NCBI GenBank assembly: GCA_008081305.1
Contig: VMCP01000201.1
Span: 1 to 10,495, forward strand
Length of the DNA stretch: 10,495 nt
Direction: 5' to 3'
Source: Bacteroidota bacterium
Lineage (GTDB): Bacteria > Bacteroidota > Bacteroidia > NS11-12g > UBA955
Shown here in pieces: positions 1 to 7,153 of the stretch. The notes under the pieces were generated by a model. That model saw nothing but the letters and a program-made list of their open reading frames with translations, searched no databases and was not told where the DNA came from. Each line of letters opens with the position of its first letter. Within the stretch, counting starts at the first letter, position 1. The position numbers and the translations under genes were made by a program.

Positions 1-443
1 CATAATGCAGCGATAAAGCCAATGGTGCCCCAAACACGTATCTTAGGGAAATCCTTGATAACATCAAGGTTGTTGATCTTGAGGATATGATAGCCTACGG
101 TATTCGATAAGGGTATTGTAGGCATGTAACAACACATGGTAATAAGGATGGTCCAAAACATCTGCATGGGGGTCTCTGCCATGGGAACAAAAAAGAGGCC
201 TATTCCACCTAAAATATGCAGTAATCCATATAGCTTCTGAGCCGAAATAAACTTGTCCGCCAAGTGTCCAGCAAGTGTTGGCATAATCAACGAAGCAAAA
301 CCCATGGTTGAAAATATTAATCCAAAATCTGTTGCGGGCCATTCTTTATTCCCAAACCAAAAAGCACCTATTGTGAGTAACCAACTTCCCCAGATAAAGA
401 ACTGCAAGAAGTTGACGGTCATTAATCTAAACTTAATACCCAT
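1..443 (-). CDS. nupG: NupG-type nucleoside:H+ symporter (MFS), N-terminal part
   Basis: The first 147 residues of an inner-membrane transporter; the gene runs off the left edge. The protein aligns without gaps to my memory of E. coli NupG/XapB: FLQFFIWGSWLLTIG near residues 12-26 (NupG FLQFCLWGSWLTTLG), LADKFISAQ at 61-69, YMPTI at 106-110, and DFPKIRVWGTIGFI at 131-144. Arg136 and Thr140 fall at positions I recall as nucleoside-contacting in NupG. Four to five hydrophobic helices are visible. The family (nucleoside:H+ symporters of the major facilitator superfamily) imports purine and pyrimidine nucleosides using the proton gradient. The ATG at 441-443 is chosen because the homology begins there and a -7 box lies 10 bp upstream. 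It follows gmhA on the same strand after 46 bp, but the box suggests its own transcription. The C-terminal half and exact substrate cannot be judged. Confidence 0.88.
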   Translation of the reverse strand, partial: MGIKFRLMTVNFLQFFIWGSWLLTIGAFWFGNKEWPATDFGLIFSTMGFASLIMPTLAGHLADKFISAQKLYGLLHILGGIGLFFVPMAETPMQMFWTILITMCCYMPTIPLSNTVGYHILKINNLDVIKDFPKIRVWGTIGFIAAL

Positions 444-453
444 TTAATGTTCT

Positions 454-461
454 CAAATATA
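454..461 (-). promoter_or_regulatory. Candidate Bacteroidota -7 box for the nucleoside transporter
   Basis: The minus strand reads TATATTTG, an exact match to the Bacteroidota consensus TAnnTTTG. It sits in the gmhA-transporter gap, 10 bp before the ATG. No clear TTG -33 element is found 17-23 bp further upstream, so this is a half-match. If used, transcription would start only about 5 nt before the start codon. Confidence 0.5.
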
Positions 462-489
462 AGGTAATAGCCCTTGTTTTGCGTCTGGT

Positions 490-1062
490 TTATTGTAATT
501 GAAGTCGGTTTTCAACGCCATCGATTAGCGCATGAATGACCTTAATATGGATTTCTTGCGAACGATCGGCATAATCACTTTTCGGAGCGCGTATTTCAAT
601 ATCACAAAGGTCTTTGATGATTCCACCATTTTTACCGGTTAAGCCAATCACTTTCATTCCTTTTGAAATAGCCATTTCCATCGCTAGGGCTACGTTCTTG
701 CTATTTCCACTAGTAGAAATACCCAATAAAACATCGCCTTCTTTTCCATGTGCCTCAATGAATCTAGAAAATATATGGTCATAGCCAAAATCATTTCCAA
801 CACATGTAATATGGCTCGAGTCACTGATGGCTATGGCTGGAAGTGCTTTTCGGTTCTTTCTGTAACGACCAGTTAATTCCTCCGCAAAATGCATGGCATC
901 GCAATGACTCCCGCCATTGCCACAAGAAATCACTTTGCCTTCTTGGTTAAAGCATTCTGCTAATGCATCAATAGCATTTTCAATTAACTCGAAATTTGAT
1001 TCTTCACTGATGAATTCATTCAGTGTATTGTGTGCATCAATGAAGTGTTCTTTGGCGTTCAT
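490..1062 (-). CDS. gmhA: D-sedoheptulose-7-phosphate isomerase GmhA
   Basis: Converts sedoheptulose 7-phosphate to D-glycero-D-manno-heptose 7-phosphate, the first step of the ADP/GDP-heptose pathway for lipopolysaccharide core or other surface glycans; cytoplasmic. It is 190 aa against 192 for E. coli GmhA. It is near-identical to it in key blocks: ISCGNGGSHCDAMHFAEELTGR (positions 45-66), FGYDHIFSRF, GDVLLGISTSGNS (109-121) and SQEIHIKVIH (168-177). The SIS-domain phosphate-binding serines (S52, STSGNS) are present. So are the zinc/catalytic residues equivalent to E. coli H61, E65, Q172 and H180 (here H58, E62, Q169, H177). The start ATG is 3 bp after the dsbD stop with no Shine-Dalgarno, pointing to co-transcription and coupled translation. 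No other heptose gene is in the window, so the rest of the pathway must be elsewhere. Confidence 0.96.
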   Translation of the reverse strand: MNAKEHFIDAHNTLNEFISEESNFELIENAIDALAECFNQEGKVISCGNGGSHCDAMHFAEELTGRYRKNRKALPAIAISDSSHITCVGNDFGYDHIFSRFIEAHGKEGDVLLGISTSGNSKNVALAMEMAISKGMKVIGLTGKNGGIIKDLCDIEIRAPKSDYADRSQEIHIKVIHALIDGVENRLQLQ

Positions 1063-1065
1063 ATT

Positions 1066-3189
1066 TTAGCGTTTCTTGTACTCTGATATTCCATTTTTCA
1101 GAAATTCCACAAAGGGTTCAACCTCAAATTTGAAATAGTCAGCTCCGTATGCTGGCTGCAGCAAATCTTCATTTTGATCCAATAAACAGTAAAGAGGTTG
1201 TGTGGATTTTCCAAAATAATACTCCTCCAGTTCAGCATTCTTGTCACCGAGCGTTTTAATAACCTTACCAGAAGATCGGCTCATGAAATATTCGTCTTCC
1301 GCAAGATTGATTTTTTTGTCATCAACATACAATGAAACTACGATGTAATCTTCTTTCAGTAGTTTCAGTACATTCGGGTCCGACCATACCTTCTCTTCCA
1401 TCTTTCGACAGTTAACACAACCGTGACCGGTAAAGTCAATAAACAATGGTTTGTTTTGTTCTCTCGCACAGGCAATAGCCTCGTCGTAGTCATAATAACT
1501 ATGAATTCCGTGAGGACTATGTAGTAAATCAGAATATTTTGGAGTTCGACAAACGCCTTCGTCAGACTCAGCCGACCTATCAAGTCTGAAATCTTGCGTG
1601 CTCATTGGTGGCAGATATCCAGCTAGAGCTTTTAGTGGAGCTCCAAATAGCCCAGGTATCATATAGGTCACGAAACTAAATACTGTAACCACCAGTCCTA
1701 ATCTAAAGACACTGATTTTAGGGTTTGGTGTATCGTGGTCAAATTGAATTTTACCTAATAAATACATACCCAACAAGAAAAACAGCACGATCCAAATGGA
1801 TAAGTACACCTCACGATCTAATATGCCCCAATGATATGTTTGATCGGGAATACTTAAGAATTTAAGTGCAAAGGCAAGCTCAACAAAGCCTAAAACAACT
1901 TTTACGCTATTTAACCAACCACCGCTCTTAGGTAAGTTATTTAACCAGGAGGGGAATAAGGAAAGTAATCCGAAAGGAAGAGCAAATGCGAGTGAAAATC
2001 CGAACATAGCAATAGCAGGTCGCATAGCCCCTCCGTGTACGGCTTCGACCAATACGGTACCTACAATTGGGCCAGTGCAAGAAAAGGACACAAGTGCAAT
2101 GGTGATGGCCATAAAAATAGCCCCGGTGATTCCGCCTTTGTCCGCTTTAGCATCCATTTTATTTACCAGCCAAGAGGGCAATGTGATTTCAAAAGCTCCA
2201 AAGAAACTAGCAGCAAAAACCACGAAGATTACCGTAAAAAATATGTTGGGTATCCAATGTGTGGATAGCCAATTTGCAGCATTCGCTCCAAATGCGAAGG
2301 CTACAATGGTACCAACAATGGTATACAAGGCAATAATACTTAAAGAGAATACCGCGGTATCCCTCAGGGCAATGGCTCTGTTTTTATTTCGAATGAAAAA
2401 CGAAACAGTCATTGGGATCATTGGGAATACGCAAGGTGTAAGTAAGGCAGTTAATCCGCTTAAGAAAGCTAAAATAAAGAGCCCCCACATGTTTTCAGAA
2501 CTTTCTTGCGATGCCTGCCCATTGAAGGTTTTAACCTCGATTTTTTCTTTTTTAAGATAGTCTAAGTCTCCAAAGTTTTGTGCGATTGGGGCGATCACTG
2601 CAGAGCCTGTGTCTTTTAAGCGATTTTCATCGTCACTAACTTCGGGCTCAGTGGCAGTTGCATTTGTCTTTGCGGGCTCTTGAGTAGTAGTAACTACAGA
2701 CCCGCTAACCGTCAAGCTTGGTGCCGTTAAAGCAATATCACGTAAGTTTTCACACCCGGATTCATTACAAATTTGCCCGTTAAATAGCATCTCAATTTTT
2801 TCGATTGAATTGAGAACTTTAATCTTCTGTCTGAATTCACCCTTCCCCGTAAATTCACCAGTAGAACAATTCCAGATGTCCTCCTCGAGAACCATGTGAT
2901 CACCGATACCTCTGAAGTTTCCTTGCTTTTCATAACTACCATTTTGGGTAAAATCAATGCTCGCTCTTATCGGACCGTTGTATTCTGCACAGTCGCTTTT
3001 TTCACTGTAAACATGAAAACCTTCAGCGATATTGAACTTGATGATAATATCGATGATATCACCAGCTCTTACGTTTTTAGTTTTACTGTATGAAACACTA
3101 AATTCAGGCTTGGGAAAACCAATTGCACTCAGTTGACCTACCCATAACAAAAGTAGGCTAAATGCGATGGCTATCTTTTTAAAACTCAT
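1066..3189 (-). CDS. dsbD: Thiol:disulfide interchange protein DsbD
   Basis: Carries electrons from cytoplasmic thioredoxin across the inner membrane to periplasmic reductants for disulfide repair and cytochrome c maturation. Numbering from the ATG at 3187-3189 gives 707 aa. The order is: signal peptide (about 1-22, ending LSA); N-terminal DsbD-alpha-like domain with redox pair C141/C146 (ICNESGC); a linker; an eight-helix transmembrane domain (about 235-515) with the paired cysteines C253 (TPCVFPMIPMT) and C371 (SFSCTGP); and a C-terminal thioredoxin-like domain with C591-VN-C594 (GHGCVNCRKME) and a likely cis-Pro at 665. All six redox cysteines are present, so it should be functional. A longer reading from a TTG at 3198 is possible. 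I reject it because that TTG is the end of the -7 box, while the ATG begins a clean signal peptide. gmhA follows after 3 bp. Confidence 0.95.
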   Translation of the reverse strand: MSFKKIAIAFSLLLLWVGQLSAIGFPKPEFSVSYSKTKNVRAGDIIDIIIKFNIAEGFHVYSEKSDCAEYNGPIRASIDFTQNGSYEKQGNFRGIGDHMVLEEDIWNCSTGEFTGKGEFRQKIKVLNSIEKIEMLFNGQICNESGCENLRDIALTAPSLTVSGSVVTTTQEPAKTNATATEPEVSDDENRLKDTGSAVIAPIAQNFGDLDYLKKEKIEVKTFNGQASQESSENMWGLFILAFLSGLTALLTPCVFPMIPMTVSFFIRNKNRAIALRDTAVFSLSIIALYTIVGTIVAFAFGANAANWLSTHWIPNIFFTVIFVVFAASFFGAFEITLPSWLVNKMDAKADKGGITGAIFMAITIALVSFSCTGPIVGTVLVEAVHGGAMRPAIAMFGFSLAFALPFGLLSLFPSWLNNLPKSGGWLNSVKVVLGFVELAFALKFLSIPDQTYHWGILDREVYLSIWIVLFFLLGMYLLGKIQFDHDTPNPKISVFRLGLVVTVFSFVTYMIPGLFGAPLKALAGYLPPMSTQDFRLDRSAESDEGVCRTPKYSDLLHSPHGIHSYYDYDEAIACAREQNKPLFIDFTGHGCVNCRKMEEKVWSDPNVLKLLKEDYIVVSLYVDDKKINLAEDEYFMSRSSGKVIKTLGDKNAELEEYYFGKSTQPLYCLLDQNEDLLQPAYGADYFKFEVEPFVEFLKNGISEYKKR

Positions 3190-3195
3190 TAAAGA

Positions 3196-3203
3196 CAAAA
3201 TTA
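3196..3203 (-). promoter_or_regulatory. Candidate Bacteroidota -7 box for dsbD-gmhA
   Basis: The minus strand reads TAATTTTG, an exact TAnnTTTG match, 6 bp before the ATG at 3189. The nearest TTG upstream (complement of 3215-3217) is only 11 bp away, shorter than the usual 17-23 bp, so the -33 element is missing or weak. If this is the promoter, the dsbD-gmhA mRNA is essentially leaderless. Confidence 0.45.
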
Positions 3204-3265
3204 CGTGATAATGTCAATTTAAAGGGAAGTTTAGTCACATTTTCCTCGTTCTGTTAGAAACTATA

Positions 3266-3297
3266 TTGGCGGATTCGTCAAAATCCTTTTACGTTTG
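3266..3297 (+). promoter_or_regulatory. Bacteroidota promoter (-33 TTG / -7 TACGTTTG) for the glucosaminidase gene
   Basis: TTG at 3266-3268 and TACGTTTG at 3290-3297 are separated by 21 bp. Both elements and the spacing fit the Bacteroidota pattern TTG-N17-23-TAnnTTTG. Transcription would begin near 3302-3304, leaving a leader of only about 5-12 nt before the ATG at 3309 or 3315. This is the best promoter in the window. It lies back to back with the dsbD candidate in a 119-bp divergent gap. Confidence 0.65.
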
Positions 3298-3308
3298 ATT
3301 TCTATCCG

Positions 3309-4799
3309 ATGCACATGAAGAATAAAATTGCTTGGTTTCTTACGATTTTTCTATGCTTAAATGCCCATTTTGTAGGGGCTCAAGGTAAAAGATCCATGAG
3401 TACGAAGGAGTACATCGATTCCTTTCATGAATTCGCTATGCAAGAAATGCGCAATCATGGAGTACCGGCGAGTATTACCTTAGGGCAGGGTATTTTAGAA
3501 AGTGCATCCGGTAATTCGAGACTGTCCAAAGAATGCAACAATCATTTTGGTATTAAATGCCGAAGAGAGTGGAAAGGTAGATTTTGCTTGGCAGATGATG
3601 ATGCAAAAGATGAATGTTTCAGAGGGTATGAATCAGCGTACGAATCGTATCGAGATCATTCTTTGTTCCTTAAGAACAGTAGGAGATACGATTTCCTTTT
3701 CGAATTAAAACCACTCGACTATAAAGGTTGGGCTCATGGATTAAGAAAAGCAGGTTATGCAACCAACCCGGCTTATGGAAATATTTTAACTCGGATTATT
3801 GAAAAATATTCCTTGGCTCATTATGATTCCATTGTTGTTCTAGGTAAAGAAATATTTGAAAAGGGGCCGTCCGAAGTTCTGAAGGTAAACGGAATTCCTG
3901 CCGTAGCAGCAAAAGCAGGTGATAGTCCTGAAAGCATTGCAAAAGAACAGAAATTAGCGAAATGGAAGATTTATAAATACAATGATTTAGAAAAGAATGA
4001 CTTGATAAACCCGGGAGAAATTTTGTATTTGAAGCCCAAGCGAAAATCAGCCGACGAATCAATACATATCATCAAGAGAGGCGAAACTTTACACGATGTT
4101 TCACAGATGTATGCCATCAAGATGAAATATCTAAGGAAGTTGAATCAATTGAAGAAAGGTGAAGAACCCGTAATTGGTGAAGAAATTAGCCTTAGTCAGA
4201 AGCGTAATGCTCCACCAAAAGTGGTTAAAGGCAAAGTTCCAATGTCAACGGCAGTTAAGGTCCTCCATAGCGCGAGCCGAAGTAATGATCAAACCCATGA
4301 GGTTCTGAGTGGTGAAACAATCGAAAGTATTGCTGAAAAGTATAAAACCTCAGTGTTGAACTTGGTGCGTTGGAATGACTTGGAATATGCAGAAGTTAAA
4401 CCAGGTCAAGTATTGGTATTGGCTCCAGGTATTAAGTCATCTGCTGATGTGCGATCCGTTTCGAAGGAGGAAGTCGTATTAAGGCCTAACACGCACACGG
4501 TCATGAGAGGTGAGACTGTGTATTCCATAGCTAGAATGTATAAAATGTCACCTTCTCAAATTGTTGAATACAACGATAATCTGCGGAATGGCGGAAACCT
4601 ATTGGCAGATCAAACTATTTGGTTAGTTCCTAAGGATAAAACAGGAGAAACACAGAAGGCATCCATACACTTCGTAAAGCCAGGAGAGACTTTATTTAGT
4701 ATTTCTAAGAAATATCAAATAACCGTGGACGCTCTGAAGTCCATTAACAAATTATCCTCTAATACAATCTGGGTAGGACAAAAAATCAGGATTCCCTAG
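3309..4799 (+). CDS. Secreted GH73 glucosaminidase with C-terminal LysM repeats
   Basis: A peptidoglycan hydrolase that should cleave N-acetylglucosaminyl bonds and bind the wall through LysM modules. It has 496 aa. A signal peptide covers about 1-25 (cut after VGA or AQ). The glucosaminidase (FlgJ-like, GH73) domain spans about 33-172, with the catalytic-type glutamate E64 in GQGILESASGNS, NNHFGIKC (77-84), a YESYRDHSLFL helix, and YATNPAYGNIL (150-160). Four clear LysM motifs follow: 252-296 (RGETLHDVSQMY), 328-373 (SGETIESIAEKY), 395-440 (RGETVYSIARMY) and 452-496 (PGETLFSISKKY). A weaker one at about 194-243 has lost the GET core (AGDSPESIA). ATG at 3309 or two codons later at 3315 are both possible; the second gives a more typical MKNK start. 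The end overlaps the aspartokinase by 14 nt on the opposite strand. The enzyme type is sure; the role (cell separation, wall turnover) is inferred. Confidence 0.93.
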   Translation: MHMKNKIAWFLTIFLCLNAHFVGAQGKRSMSTKEYIDSFHEFAMQEMRNHGVPASITLGQGILESASGNSRLSKECNNHFGIKCRREWKGRFCLADDDAKDECFRGYESAYESYRDHSLFLKNSRRYDFLFELKPLDYKGWAHGLRKAGYATNPAYGNILTRIIEKYSLAHYDSIVVLGKEIFEKGPSEVLKVNGIPAVAAKAGDSPESIAKEQKLAKWKIYKYNDLEKNDLINPGEILYLKPKRKSADESIHIIKRGETLHDVSQMYAIKMKYLRKLNQLKKGEEPVIGEEISLSQKRNAPPKVVKGKVPMSTAVKVLHSASRSNDQTHEVLSGETIESIAEKYKTSVLNLVRWNDLEYAEVKPGQVLVLAPGIKSSADVRSVSKEEVVLRPNTHTVMRGETVYSIARMYKMSPSQIVEYNDNLRNGGNLLADQTIWLVPKDKTGETQKASIHFVKPGETLFSISKKYQITVDALKSINKLSSNTIWVGQKIRIP

Positions 4800-6060
4800 A
4801 TATGAGGAAATGTGCGGTTTGTTCCATTTGCTGTTCCATGATAACATTACCTATGGTATCCGCTTCTGCCCTTGCTTCTCCTATTTTAGGCTGATAAATA
4901 CTTAGCAATTTGTGACCTCTTTCGGTACTCACCTTGAAGCCCATTGAAACTAGAGCCTCCAAAAGCGGGGAGTGTTGGTTTTCTTTTGCATCAATTACAC
5001 AGCGGAAATGTATAGCAGAGTTTTGCATGATATTCACCCGCACTTTATGATTAGTGAATAATTCAAATATATCTCGCAGATGATTCTCCGCGATGAAAGT
5101 AAAGTCCCTGCTTACAATCTCAATTAAGGTTTGATCCTCCTTTAAGATTTTACATGGGACATTCAAGCTACCGTGCCCTTCAAATACGCGTGTTCCTTGT
5201 TTTTGTATGTTTAAGAATGAGCGAACATACAATGGAATGCCAACTGCTTTTAGAGGTTGAATGGTTTTCGGATGGATTACGGATGCTCCGTAATAAGCGA
5301 GTTCAATGGCATCATTATAGGTTAACTCTGGGATGAGTACCGTATTGTCAAATTTCTTGGGATCGGCATTTAACACTCCATCTACATCTTTCCAAATGCT
5401 TACACTTTCGGCATGAAGTAACTTACCAAATATGGCGGCAGAGTAATCAGATCCCTCTCTACCAAGGGTAGTAGTCTCTCCTTTGCTACCGCGACCAATA
5501 AACCCCTGAGTGATGAGTAGATTCTTCTTTGAAAGGGGTTCAAGTCTGTGTTGAATGACTTTTTCTGTTTCTTCCCATTGAACCCGTGCATCACGATGGC
5601 GACTATCTGTAATGATGAAATTGCGTGCATCAACCCATTGGTTGCGAACTCCAATTTTGAGAAGGTATCCACTGATAATACGGGTAGAAATTAGTTCTCC
5701 AAAACCCACAACCTGATCGTAGAGAAAATCATAATCTTCTAAAAGTTGCTCATTTTCAATCATGCATTCTAACTCTAAAAAGAGGTTTTCAATCTCGTTA
5801 AAATACATCACCTCATCCTCGTTAAATAATTCTTTTACGATAGATAAATGTGTCATTTTAACACTTAGTAGCAGTTCGCTAACTTCAGCGGACTTATTGT
5901 ATGCAGCTGATATAAGTTTCTCCAATGAATTCGTGGTTTTACCCATTGCAGATACCACAACAAGTAGGTCATTTTTGCCGCGCTCAGCGATAATTTGGGC
6001 TACATTTTTAACACCAGAGGCATCTTTTACTGAAGCACCACCAAACTTATAAATACGCAT
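4786..6060 (-). CDS. Aspartokinase, monofunctional, apparently with one ACT domain
   Basis: Phosphorylates L-aspartate to aspartyl-4-phosphate, the entry step to lysine (and diaminopimelate for peptidoglycan), threonine and methionine; cytoplasmic. It has 424 aa. The amino-acid-kinase domain covers about 1-290, with KFGGASVKD (5-13), GFGELISTR (119-127), LGREGSDYSAAIFG (199-212), WKDVDGV (223-229) and GASVIHPKT (258-266). All signature blocks are present, so it should be active. The C-terminal part (about 308-392) shows the strand-helix-strand pattern of a single ACT unit (TLIEIVSRDF, HLRDIFELF, RVNIMQNSA, HFRCVID, LLEALVSMGFKV). A tail follows that I cannot assign. Lysine-sensitive enzymes such as E. 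coli LysC (449 aa) have two ACT units, so feedback control may differ. No homoserine dehydrogenase is fused. The ATG at 6058-6060 follows an A-rich stretch. It is divergent from fbp and overlaps the LysM gene tail to tail. Confidence 0.94.
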   Translation of the reverse strand: MRIYKFGGASVKDASGVKNVAQIIAERGKNDLLVVVSAMGKTTNSLEKLISAAYNKSAEVSELLLSVKMTHLSIVKELFNEDEVMYFNEIENLFLELECMIENEQLLEDYDFLYDQVVGFGELISTRIISGYLLKIGVRNQWVDARNFIITDSRHRDARVQWEETEKVIQHRLEPLSKKNLLITQGFIGRGSKGETTTLGREGSDYSAAIFGKLLHAESVSIWKDVDGVLNADPKKFDNTVLIPELTYNDAIELAYYGASVIHPKTIQPLKAVGIPLYVRSFLNIQKQGTRVFEGHGSLNVPCKILKEDQTLIEIVSRDFTFIAENHLRDIFELFTNHKVRVNIMQNSAIHFRCVIDAKENQHSPLLEALVSMGFKVSTERGHKLLSIYQPKIGEARAEADTIGNVIMEQQMEQTAHFLISRES

Positions 6061-6139
6061 TACTTTTTATGTTGAATTTTAAGGAAAATAGAAGGTTTTT
6101 GCTTTGCTTTGCAAAATAAACGCTTTCATTACACATTAC
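6061..6139. promoter_or_regulatory. Divergent intergenic region between aspartokinase and fbp
   Basis: This 79-bp gap must hold the promoters of both flanking genes. No exact TAnnTTTG is present on either strand. One-mismatch matches are TTGCTTTG at 6099-6106 (plus, towards fbp) and TTATTTTG, the complement of 6112-6119 (minus, towards aspartokinase). TTTTGC at 6097-6102 and GCAAAA at 6111-6116 form a 6-bp inverted repeat around an 8-bp centre, a possible small operator. All of these are weak. Confidence 0.35.
6098..6112 (+). repeat. Three tandem copies of TTTGC upstream of fbp
   Basis: TTTGC is repeated exactly three times head to tail, and the last copy continues into the palindrome TTTGCAAA. 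It lies 27 bp before the fbp start. It may be a slippage-prone short repeat or part of the promoter region; the sequence alone does not decide. Confidence 0.7.
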
Positions 6140-7153
6140 ATGCCTCAATCTGAAATAACCACACTAGAGCAGTTTATTGTCGACCAACAGGCACTTCATG
6201 CCCAAGCGGACGGTTCTTTAAGTCGAGTTTTCCGTGCAATAGAATTGGCTGCAAAGATTGTTAATAGAGATGTTCGAAAAGCTGGTCTCATTGATATTCT
6301 TGGTCAAGACGGTTCGGTGAATACTCATGGAGAAGATCAACAGAAATTAGATGTTCTAGCCAATAATATTTTCATTTCTGCACTTTCACGAACAGGAGAA
6401 GTTAGTATGATCATCTCTGAAGAAAATGAAGGAGTGGTTTATGTAGAAGGCTGTGATCACGAAAAATACATCGTAGCCATTGATCCATTGGACGGAAGTA
6501 GTAACATCGATGTAAACGTGAGTATCGGGTCCATATTTTCCATTTATAAACGCCAGAATGCTGAACAATCACCGAACCTGCAGGAATGCTTACAAACAGG
6601 TAATGAGCAGGTAGCGGCTGGTTATGTGTTTTACGGCAGTTCCACCATGTTGGTGTATACCACCGGGCAAGGTGTAAACGGTTTTACTCTAGATGATGCA
6701 CTTCAAGAATTCTGTTTGTCGCATCCCAACATTCAAACTCCATCAAACGGGAAAATCTTTTCGGTGAATGAGGGTAATTACAATGATTTCTCTGAGGGAG
6801 TGAAATCCTATATTGATTATTGTAAGAGTAATGAAGCGGGTCCATACAAAGCGCGTTATATAGGGTCAATGATTGCTGATTTTCATCTGAATTTATTGAA
6901 AGGCGGAGTTTTCGTTGATCCTGGAACTACGGGTTCTCCTAGCGGTAAACTAAGATTAATGTATGAATGTAATCCAATGGCTTTTCTAGCAGAACAAGCA
7001 GGTGGAAAGGCAACCTATGGGGAAGGGAGTATAATGGAACTTCAACCCAAGGAATTACATCAGCGTTGCCCATTATTCATTGGGTCAGCGAACATGGTTG
7101 ATTTGGCTATGCATTACATTTCAGAAGAAGATACCGCGATTATCAATCGTTAA
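6140..7153 (+). CDS. fbp: Class I fructose-1,6-bisphosphatase
   Basis: Hydrolyses fructose 1,6-bisphosphate to fructose 6-phosphate and phosphate, the committed step of gluconeogenesis; cytoplasmic, Mg2+-dependent. From the ATG at 6140 it has 337 aa (E. coli Fbp 332). Class I signatures are intact: the metal-site glutamates in ISEENEG (92-98), IDPLDGSSNID (114-124, metal-binding D115 and D118), the substrate-binding KARYIGSMIADFH (237-249), PSGKLRLMYECNPMAF (267-282, metal-binding E277) and AEQAGGKA. The frame is open to a TTG at 6104, but the ATG matches the family start and is preferred. The 3' end overlaps recO by 11 nt. As a gene for growth on non-sugar carbon it stands alone here; the divergent aspartokinase is not in the same pathway. 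Confidence 0.96.
   Translation: MPQSEITTLEQFIVDQQALHAQADGSLSRVFRAIELAAKIVNRDVRKAGLIDILGQDGSVNTHGEDQQKLDVLANNIFISALSRTGEVSMIISEENEGVVYVEGCDHEKYIVAIDPLDGSSNIDVNVSIGSIFSIYKRQNAEQSPNLQECLQTGNEQVAAGYVFYGSSTMLVYTTGQGVNGFTLDDALQEFCLSHPNIQTPSNGKIFSVNEGNYNDFSEGVKSYIDYCKSNEAGPYKARYIGSMIADFHLNLLKGGVFVDPGTTGSPSGKLRLMYECNPMAFLAEQAGGKATYGEGSIMELQPKELHQRCPLFIGSANMVDLAMHYISEEDTAIINR

Noticed and set aside
64..342. 92-codon minus-strand frame inside the nucleoside transporter
   Set aside because: The other minus-strand frame starting at 443 matches NupG without gaps over its whole length, so this frame is a shadow.
444..489. Possible terminator between gmhA and the transporter
   Set aside because: No hairpin followed by a T run can be built from the 46 bases; the stretch looks like a promoter region only.
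2075..2560. 161-codon open frame on the plus strand inside dsbD
   Set aside because: It is antisense to well-conserved DsbD membrane-domain sequence, shows no recognisable motif, and its openness follows from the codon pattern of the real gene.
3190..3308. Operator-like inverted repeat in the dsbD/glucosaminidase gap (AGTTT at 3228-3232, AAACT at 3258-3262)
   Set aside because: Only 5 bp long with a 25-base centre, which is expected by chance in AT-rich DNA.
3309..4799. CRISPR or nucleotide-level tandem repeat in the LysM region
   Set aside because: The repeats are at protein level (LysM modules), differ in DNA sequence and are spaced by 60-80 codons with no constant repeat unit.
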